From Neodontobutis hainanensis (Eukaryota; Chordata; Actinopteri; Gobiiformes; Odontobutidae), in the NCBI GenBank assembly GCA_024349245.1, contig JALDNG010000937.1, positions 1 to 64,000 on the forward strand: 64,000 nt of DNA. Reading direction: 5' to 3'. Both the position numbers and the translations under genes were made by a program. Below the pieces are notes generated by a model. That model was given only the letters and a program-made list of their open reading frames with translations. It was not told the DNA's origin and did not search any database. Shown one piece after another: positions 55,601 through 64,000 of the stretch; within the stretch, counting starts at the first letter, position 1, and every line of letters begins with the position of its first letter.

Positions 55601-58600
55601 GAGGCAGAGAGACCAGAGGAGGCAGAGGCCACTCAAAGACCAGGGGAGGCAAGGAGAGTCTAGAGGAGACAGAGGCCACAGAGAGACCAGGAGAGGCAGA
55701 GGAGGCAGAGAGACCAGAAAAGGCAGATGCTTTAGAGAGACCAGAGTAGGCAGCGGCCAGAGAGAGACCAGAGAAGGCTGAGGCCACAGAGAGACCAGAG
55801 GAGGCAGAGAGACAGAGAGAGCAGAGGAGGCAGTTAGAGCAGAGGAGGCAGAGGAGGCAGAGAGACCAGAGGAGGCAGAGGCTACAGAGTGACTAGAGGA
55901 GGCAGAGGAGACAAAGAGACCCATGGAGGCAGAGGCAACAAAGAGACCAGAGGAGGCAGAGGCAATAGAGACCAGTGGAGGCAGAGAGACCTGAGGAGGC
56001 AGAGGAGACAGAGAGACCAGAGGAGGCAGAGGCCACAGAGAGACGAGAGAAGGCAGAGGCCACAGAGAGACGAGTAAGCAGAAGAGGCAGAGAGATTAGA
56101 GGAGGAAGAGGCCACAGAAAGACCAAAAGAGGCAGAGAGTCCAGAGGATGCAGAGGCCATAGAGAGGCCAGAGGAGGCAGAGGCCACAAAGAGACCAGAG
56201 GAGGCAGAGGCCACAGAGAGTTCAGAGGAGGCAGAGGAGACAGAGAGACCAGAGGAGGCAGAGGCCACAGAGAGACGAGCGGAAGCAGAGGCAAGAGAGA
56301 GACCAGTGGAGGCAGAGAGACCAGAGAGGGCATAGGAGGCAGACAGACAAGAGAAGGCAGCGGCCACAGAGAGACCAGAGGAGGCAGAGGAGGCAGAGAG
56401 ACCAGAGGAGGCAGAGCCCACAGTGAGACCAGAGGGGCAGAGGCCACCGAGTGTTCAGAGGAGGCAGAAAGACAGAGAGCCAAGAGGAGGCAGAGAGACG
56501 AGAGGATGCAGAGGCAGAGAGAGCAGAGGAGACCGAGGCCACAGAGAGACCAGAAGAGGCAGAGGCCACAGAGAGATGAGAGGATTGCAGAGGTCACAGA
56601 GAGACCAGTGGAGGTAGAGAGAGCAGAGGAGGCAGAGAAGGCAGAGAGACCAGTGGAGGCAGAGGAGACAGAGAGACCAGAGGAGGCAACGGGCAGAGAG
56701 GCCACAGGAGGCAGAGGCCACCGAGAGTTCAGAGAAGGAAGAAAGACAGAGAGACCAAAGGAGGCAGAGTGATTAGAGGACGATAGGAGGCAGAGAGACC
56801 AGAAAAGGCAGATGCCACAGAGAGACCAGAGGAGCCAGCGGCAGCAGAGAGACCAGGGGAGGCAGGAGACCAGAGAAGGCAGATGACACAAAGAGACCAG
56901 AGGAGGCAGAGAGACAGAGAGACCAGAGGAGGCAGTTAGAGCAGAGGAGGCAGAGGAGGCAGAGAGACCAGAGGAGGCAGAGGCCACAGAGTGACTAGAG
57001 GAGGCAGAGGAGACAAAGAGACCCGAGGAGGCAGAGGCCACAGAGAGATCAGAGGAGGCAGAGGCAATAGAGAGACCAGTGCAGGCAGAGAGACCAGAGG
57101 GGGCATAGGAGGAAGACAGACAAGAGAAGGCAGCGCCACAGAGAGACCAGAGGAGGCAGAGGCCACAGAGAGACGAGAGGAAGCAGAAGAGGCAGAGAGA
57201 CCAGAGGAGGCAGAGGCCACAGAAAGACCAGAAGAGGCAGAGAGTCCAGAGGATGCAGAGGCCATAAAGAGGCCAGAGGAGACAGAGGCCACAGAGAGTT
57301 CAGAAGAGGCAGAGGAGACAGAGGGACGAGCGGAAACAGAGGCAATAGAGAGGCCAGTGGAGGCATAGAGACCAGAGGGGGCATAGGAGGCAGACAGACA
57401 AGAGAAGGCAGCGCCACAGAGAGACTAGAGGAGGCAGAGGCCACAGAGAGACCAGAGGAGGCAGAGGAGGCAGAGAGACCAGAGGAGGCAGAACCCACAT
57501 TGAGAGGCAGAGGCAGAGGCCACCGAGAGTTCAGAGGCCACCGAGAGTTCAGAGGAGGCAGAAAGACAGAGAGGCAAGAGGAGTCAGAGAGATGAGAGGA
57601 TGCAGAGGAGGCAGAGAGAGCAGAGGAGACCGAGGCCACAGAGAGACCAGAAGAGGCAGAGGCCACAGAGAGATGAGAGGAGGCAGAGGAGACAGAGAGA
57701 GCAGAGGAGGCAGAGGCCACAGAGAATCCAAAAGAGACATAGGCCACAGAGAGACCAGAGGATTGCATAGGTCACAGAGAGACCAGTGGAGGTAGAGAGA
57801 GCAGAGGAGGCAGAGAAGGCAGAAAGACCAGTGGAGGCAGAGGAGACAGAGAGACCAGAGGAGGCAACGGGGCAGAGAGGCCACAGGAGGCAGAGGCCAC
57901 CGAGAGTTCAGAGAAGGAAGAAAGACAGAGAGACAAAAGGATGCAGAGTGATTAGAGGACGCATAGGAGGCAGAGAGACCAGAAAAGGCAGATGCCACAG
58001 AGAGACCAGAGGAGCCAGCGGCAGCAGAGAGACCAGGGGAGGCAGAGAGACCAGAGAAGGCAGAGGACACAAAGAGACCAGAGCAGGCAGAGGCCACAGA
58101 GTGACTAGAGGAGGCAGAGGATACAAAGAGACCAGAGGAGGCAGAGGCCACAGAGAGACGAGAGGAAGCAGAGGAGGCAGAGAGACCAGAGGAGGCAGAG
58201 GCCACAGAAAGATCAGAGGAGGCAGACAGTCCAGAGGAGGCAGAGGCAATATTGAGACCAGTGGAGGGAGAGAGACCAGAGGGGGCATAGGAGGCAGACA
58301 GACAATAGAAGGCAGAGGCCAGAGAGAGACCAGAGGAGGCAGAGGCCACAGAGAGACCAGAGGAGGCAGAGGAGGCAGAGAGACCAGAGGAGACAGAGGC
58401 CACCAAGAGTTCAGAAGAGGCAGAAAGACAGAGAGACCAGAGGAGGCAGAGAGACTAGAGGATGCAGAGAAGGCAGAGAGTCCAGAGGAGACAGAGGCCA
58501 CAGAGAGACCTGAGGAGGCAGAGGAATAGAGAGACAAGAGGAGGCAGAGGCCAAAGAGTGACCAGAAGAGGCAGAGGCCACAGAGAGACGAGAGGAGGCA

Positions 58601-61600
58601 GAGGAGACAGAGAGACCAGTGGAGGCAGGGGAGACAGAGAGACCAGAGGAGGCAGAGGCCACAGAGAGACGAGAGAAGGCAGAGGCCACAGAGAGACGAG
58701 AGTAAGCAGAAGAGGCAGAGAGATTAGAGGAGGAAGAGGCCATAGAGAGCCAGAGGAGGCAGAGGCCAGAGAGAGAACAGAGGAGGCAGAGGACACGAAG
58801 AGACCAGAGGAGGCAGAGGCAAGAGAGAGACCAGAGGAGATAGAGGAGACAGAGAGAGCAGAGGAGCCAGAGGCCACAGAGAGAGCAGACGAGGCAGAGG
58901 AGACAGAGATACCAGAGGAGGCAGATGCCACAGAGAGATCAGAGGAGGCAGAGCAGGCAGAGGAGGCAGAGAGACCAGAGGAGGCAGAGGAGACAGAGAG
59001 ACCAGAAAAGGCAGAGGCCACATAGAGACAAGAGGAAGTAGAGGACACAGACAGACCAGAGGAGGCAGAGGCCACAGAGAGACTAGAGGAGGAAGCGGAG
59101 ACAGAGAGACCAGAGGAGGCAGAGGCCACAGAGAGACGAGAGGAAGCAGAGGAGGCAGAGAGACCAGAGGAGGCAGAGGCCACAGAAAGACCAGGGGAGG
59201 CAAGGAGAGTCTAGAGGAGGCAGAGGCCACAGAGAGACCAGGGGAGGCAGAGGAGGCAGAGAGACCAGAAAAGGCAGATGCCTCAGAGAGACCAGAGAAG
59301 GCAGCGGCCAGAGAGAGACCAGAGAAGGCAGAGGCCACAGAGACACCAGAGGAGGCTGAGGCCACAGAGAGACCAGAGGAGGCAGAGAGACAGAGAGACC
59401 AGAGGAGGCAGTTAGAGCAGAGGAGGCAGAGGAGGGAGAGAGAGCAGAGGAGGCAGAGGCCACAGAGTGACTAGAGGAGACAGAGGAGACAAAGAGACCC
59501 GAGGAGGCAGAGGACACAGAGAGACTAGAGGAGGCAGAGGCCACAGAGAATCCAGGGTAGGCATAGGCTACAGAGAGACCAGAGGATTGCAGAGGTCACA
59601 GAGAGACCAGTGGAGGTAGAGAGTGCAGAGGAGGCAGAGAAGGCAGAGAGACCATTGGAGGCAGAGGAGACAGAGAGACCAGAGGAGGCAACGGGGCAGA
59701 GAGGCCACAGGAGGCAGAGGCCACAGATAGAGACCAGAGGAGGCAGAGGACACAGACAGACCAGAGGAGGCAGAGAGAGCATAGGAGGCAGAGAAGGCAG
59801 AGAGACCAGTGGAGGCAGAGGAGACAGAGAGACCAGAGGAGGCAGAGGCCATAGAGAGACCAGAGGAGGCCGAGGCCATAGAGAGACCAGAGGAGGCAGA
59901 GAGAGAGAGACCAGAGGAGGCAGTTAGAGCAGAGGAGGCAGATGAGGCAGAGAGACCAGAGGAGGCAGACGCCACAGAGTGACTAGAGGAGGCAGAGGAG
60001 ACAAAGAGACCAGAGGAGGCAGAGTCAATAGAGAGAGCAGTGGAGGCAGAGAGACCAGAGGGGACAGAGGAGGCAGAGAGACAAGAGAAGGCAGAGGTTA
60101 CAGAGAGAGCAGAGGAGGCAGGGGCCATAGAAAGACCAGAGAAGGTAGAGGAGGCAGAGAGACCAGAGGAGTTAGAGGAGAAAGAGAGACCAGAGAAGGC
60201 AAAGGAGACAGAGAGACCAGAAAAGGCAGATGCCTCAGAGAGACCAGAGGAGGCAGATGCCTCAGAGAGACAAGAGGAGGCAGTGGCCAAAGAGAGACCA
60301 GAGAAGGCAGAGGCCACAGAGAGACCAGAGGAGGCAGAGGCCACAGAGAGACCAGAGGAGGCAGAGGAGGCAGAGGACACAGACAGACCAGAGGAGGCAG
60401 AGGCCACAGAGAGACCAGAGGAGGCAGAGAGACCAGAGGAGGCAGAGGAGACAGAGAGACCAGAGGAGGCAGAGGCCACAGAGAGACCAGAGGAGGCAGA
60501 GGACACAGACAGACCAGAGGAGGCAGAGGCCACAGAGAGACCAGAGGAGGCAGAGGAGACAGAGAGACCAGAGGAGGCAGAGGCCCCAGAGAGACGAAAG
60601 GAAACAGAGGAGGCAGAGAGACCAGAGGAGGCAGAGGCCACAGAAAGACCAGGGGAGGCAAGGAGAGTCTAGAGGAGACAGAGGCCACAGAGAGACCAGG
60701 AGAGGCAGAGGAGGCAGAGAGACCAGAAAAGGCAGATGCTTTAGAGAGACCAGAGTAGGCAGCGCCCAGAGAGAGACCAGAGAAGGCTGAGGCCACAGAG
60801 AGACCAGAGGAGGCAGAGAGACAGAGAGAGCAGAGGAGGCAGTTAGAGCAGAGGAGGCAGAGGAGGCAGAGAGACCAGAGGAGGCAGAGGCTACAGAGTG
60901 ACTAGAGGAGGCAGAGGAGACAAAGAGACCCAAGGAGGCAGAGGCAACAAAGAGACCAGAGGAGGCAGAGGCAATAGAGAGACCAGTGGAGGCAGAGAGA
61001 CCAGAGGAGACAGAGGAGACAGAGAGACCAGAGGAGGCAGAGGCCACAGAGAGACGAGAGAAGGCAGAGGCCACAGAGAGACGAGTAAGCAGAAGAGGCA
61101 GAGAGATTAGAGGAGGACGAGGCCACAGAAAGACCAGAAGAGGCAGAGAGTCCAGAGGATGCAGAGGCCATAGAGAGGCCAGAGGAGGCAGAGGCCACAA
61201 AGAGACCAGAGGAGGCAGAGGCCACAGAGAGTTCAGAGGAGGCAGAGGAGACAGAGAGACCAGAGGAGGCAGAGGCCACAGAGAGACGAGCGGAAGCAGA
61301 GCCAAGAGAGAGACCAGTGGAGGCAGAGAGACCAGAGAGGGCATAGGAGGCAGACAGACAAGAGAAGGCAGCGGCCACAGAGAGACCAGAGGAGGCAGAG
61401 GAGGCAGAGAGACCAGAGGAGGCAGATCCCACAGTGAGACCAGAGGGGGCAGAGGCCACCGAGTGTTCAGAGGAGGCAGAAAGACAGAGAGGCAAGAGGA
61501 GGCAGAGAGACGAGAGGATGCAGAGGAGGCAGAGAGAGCAGAGGAGACCGAGGCCACAGAGAGACCAGAAGAGGCAGAGGCCACAGAGAGATGAGAGGAT

Positions 61601-64000
61601 TGCAGAGGTCACAGAGAGACCAGTGGAGGTAGAGAGAGCAGAGGAGGCAGAGAAGGCAGAGAGACCAGTGGAGGCAGAGGAGACAGAGAGACCAGAGGAG
61701 GCAACGGGGCAGAGAGGCCACAGGAGGCAGAGGCCACCGAGAGTTCAGAGAAGGAAGAAAGACAGAGAGACCAAAGGAGGCAGAGTGATTAGAGGACGCA
61801 TAGGAGGCAGAGAGACCAGAAAAGGCAGATGCCACAGAGAGACCAGAGGAGCCAGCGGCAGCAGAGAGACCGGGAGGCAGAGAGACCAGAGAAGGCAGAT
61901 GACACAAAGAGACCAGAGGAGGCAGAGAGACAGAGAGACCAGAGGAGGCAGTTAGAGCAGAGGAGGCAGAGGAGGCAGAGAGACCAGAGGAGGCAGAGGC
62001 CACAGAGTGACTAGAGGAGGCAGAGGAAACAAAGAGACCCGAGGAGGCAGAGGCCACAGAGAGATCAGAGGAGGCAGAGGCAATAGAGAGACCAGTGCAG
62101 GCAGAGAGACCAGAGGGGCATAGGAGGAAGACAGACAAGAGAAGGCAGCGCCACAGAGAGACCAGAGGAGGCAGAGGCCACAGAGAGACGAGAGGAAGCA
62201 GAAGAGGCAGAGAGACCAGAGGAGGCAGAGGCCACAGAAAGACCAGAAGAGGCAGAGAGTCCAGAGGATGCAGAGGCCATAGAGAGGCCAGAGGAGACAG
62301 AGGCCACAGAGTGTTCAGAGGAGGCAGAGGAGACAGAGAGACCAGAGGAGGCAGAGGCCACAGAGGGACGAGCGGAAACAGAGGCAATAGAGAGGCCAGT
62401 GGAGGCATAGAGACCAGAGGGGCATAGGAGGCAGACAGACAAGAGAAGGCAGCGGCCACAGAGAGACTAGAGGAGGCAGAGGCCACAGAGAGACCAGAGG
62501 AGGCAGAGGAGGCAGAGAGACCAGAGGAGGCAGAACCCACATTGAGAGGCAGAGGCAGAGGCCACCGAGAGTTCAGAGGCCACCGAGAGTTCAGAGGAGG
62601 CAGAAAGACAGAGAGGCAAGAGGAGGCAGAGAGATGAGAGGATGCAGAGGAGGCAGAGAGAGCAGAGGAGACCGAGGCCACAGAGAGACCAGAAGAGGCA
62701 GAGGCCACAGAGAGATGAGAGGAGGCAGAGGAGACAGAGAGAGCAGAGGAGGCAGAGGCCACAGAGAATCCAAAAGAGACATAGGCCACAGAGAGACCAG
62801 AGGATTGCATAGGTTACAGAGAGACCAGTGGAGGTAGAGAGAGCAGAGAAGGCAGAGAAGGCAGAGAGACCAGTGGAGGCAGAGGAGACAGAGAGACCAG
62901 AGGAGGCAAAGGGGCAGAGAGGCCACAGGAGGCAGAGGCCACCGAGAGTTCAGAGAAGGAAGAAAGACAGAGAGACAAAAGGATGCAGAGTGATTAGAGG
63001 ACGATAGGAGGCAGAGAGACCAGAAAAGGCAGATGCCACAGAGAGACCAGAGGAGCCAGCGGCAGCAGAGAGACCAGGGAGGCAGAGAGACCAGAGAAGG
63101 CAGAGGACACAAAGAGACCAGAGCAGGCAGAGGCCACAGAGTGACTAGAGGAGGCAGAGGATACAAAGAGACCAGAGGAGGCAGAGGCCACAGAGAGACG
63201 AGAGGAAGCAGAGGAGGCAGAGAGACCAGAGGAGGCAGAGGCCACAGAAAGATCAGAGGAGGCAGACAGTCCAGAGGAGGCAGAGGCAATATTGAGACCA
63301 GTGGAGGGAGAGAGACCAGAGGGGGCATAGGAGGCAGACAGACAATAGAAGGCAGAGGCCAGAGAGAGACCAGAGGAGGCAGAGGCCACATAGAGAGACC
63401 AGAGGAGGCAGAGGAGGCAGAGAGACCAGAGGAGACAGAGGCCACCAAGAGTTCAGAAGAGGCAGAAAGACAGAGAGACCAGAGGAGGCAGAGAGACTAG
63501 AGGATGCAGAGAAGGCAGAGAGTCCAGAGGAGACAGAGGCCACAGAGAGACCTGAGGAGGCAGAGGAATAGAGAGACAAGAGGAGGCAGAGGCCAAAGAG
63601 TGACCAGAAGAGGCAGAGGCCACAGAGAGACGAGAGGAGGCAGAGGAGACAGAGAGACCAGTGGAGGCAGGGGAGACAGAGAGACCAGAGGAGGCAGAGG
63701 CCACAGAGAGACGAGAGGAAGCAGAGGAGGCAGAGAGACCAGAGGAGGCAGAGGCCACAGAAAGACCAGAGGAGACAGAAAGTCCAGAGGAGGCAGAGGC
63801 CATAGAGAGACCAGAGGAGGAGGAGGCCACAGAGAGACCAGAGGGGCAGAGGGCACAGAGAGTTCAGAGGAGGCAGAGGAGACAGAGAGACCAGAGGAGG
63901 CAGAGGTTACAGAGAACCCAGAGCAGGCACAGGCAATAGAGAGACCAGTGGAGACAGAGAGACCAGAGGGGCAGAGGAGTCAGAGAGACAAGAGAAGGCA
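52655..64000 (+). repeat. 27-bp minisatellite, distal array (continues beyond window)
   Basis: More than 11 kb of the same 27-bp family as the proximal block, nearly free of T on the + strand. It has higher-order repeats: the segment from about 53.87 to 58.74 kb recurs from 58.75 kb, with offsets of 4,872, 4,901, 4,955, 5,009, 5,016 and 5,042 bp at successive landmarks. There is also an internal repeat of about 1.2 kb (56,771 and 57,950; 61,787 and 62,992). Minus-strand frames of up to 528 codons (Ser/Ala-rich) and plus-strand RG- or E-rich frames are by-products. Confidence 0.95.

Noticed and set aside
59979..60758. A 259-codon plus-strand RG-rich frame (GGRGHRETR repeats), like an RGG RNA-binding protein
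   Set aside because: Same repeat artefact; the overlapping E-rich and RQ-rich frames are equally open.

Overview
The window is vertebrate nuclear DNA, almost certainly from a teleost fish. The evidence is an intron-split four-domain voltage-gated channel gene with GT-AG junctions, exons of a fish-type Fc-receptor-like immunoglobulin (Ig) receptor, a tRNA-headed SINE, Tc1-type and hAT-type transposon remnants common in fish, and large satellite arrays. There are no bacterial-style operons, rRNA genes or CRISPR arrays.

Region 1 (about 0.9-19.8 kb, + strand) holds one gene in at least 28 recognisable coding exons. It encodes a T-type (Cav3-like) calcium channel alpha-1 relative. All four pore loops are visible and carry the T-type signature E-E-D-D (TLEGW, TQEDW, SKDGW, TGDNW). 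The gene is unusually compact: about 1,160 codons were found, with very short I-II and II-III linkers and a C-terminal tail of only about 14 residues after the last S6 exon. No exon for S1-S2 of domain I was found. Exons at 2.5-4.4 kb and 14.2-19.8 kb join in perfect phase. Between 5.3 and 14.0 kb I count about 14 lesions: frameshifts, one in-frame stop, an AT splice donor and phase-breaking junctions. It is therefore either a young pseudogene or a gene damaged by assembly indels. Introns hold two copies of a Tc1-like non-autonomous transposon, a hAT fragment with the start of its transposase, a SINE, and CA and CATA microsatellites.

Region 2 (about 19.8-35.4 kb) holds tetranucleotide repeat, then a decayed cluster of Ig-receptor (Fc-receptor-like) exons. 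One Ig relic lies on the minus strand (22.65-22.86 kb) and one leader-plus-Ig relic on the plus strand (24.64-24.87 kb). A 4.66-kb segment is tandemly duplicated (26,112-30,773 and 30,774-35,433). Each copy carries a two-exon leader, two Ig exons, a 0.94-kb piggyBac-like element, a hAT end and a 216-bp foldback element. The copies differ at only about a dozen sites, mostly 1-bp indels, and share a premature stop in the first Ig exon. No transmembrane exon follows either copy.

Region 3 (about 35.96-64.0 kb) is tandem repeat. A 27-bp minisatellite (35.96-36.84 kb, and again 52.65 kb to the window end, same orientation) flanks about 15 kb of an unrelated 23-bp satellite. The 23-bp array changes orientation twice: forward to about 38.42 kb, reverse to about 43.43 kb, forward to 51.85 kb. 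The first switch sits at a 12-bp palindrome and the second at a short TTAGGG-like stretch. A 356-bp solo LTR with a 5-bp target duplication interrupts it at 37.5 kb. A 0.6-kb island with its own repeats separates it from the distal 27-bp array, which has a higher-order period of about 4.9-5.04 kb. Long open frames in this region are by-products of repeat units divisible by three; I do not annotate them as genes.

The best candidate for something undescribed is the compact T-type-like channel. The nested, orientation-switching satellite block comes second.
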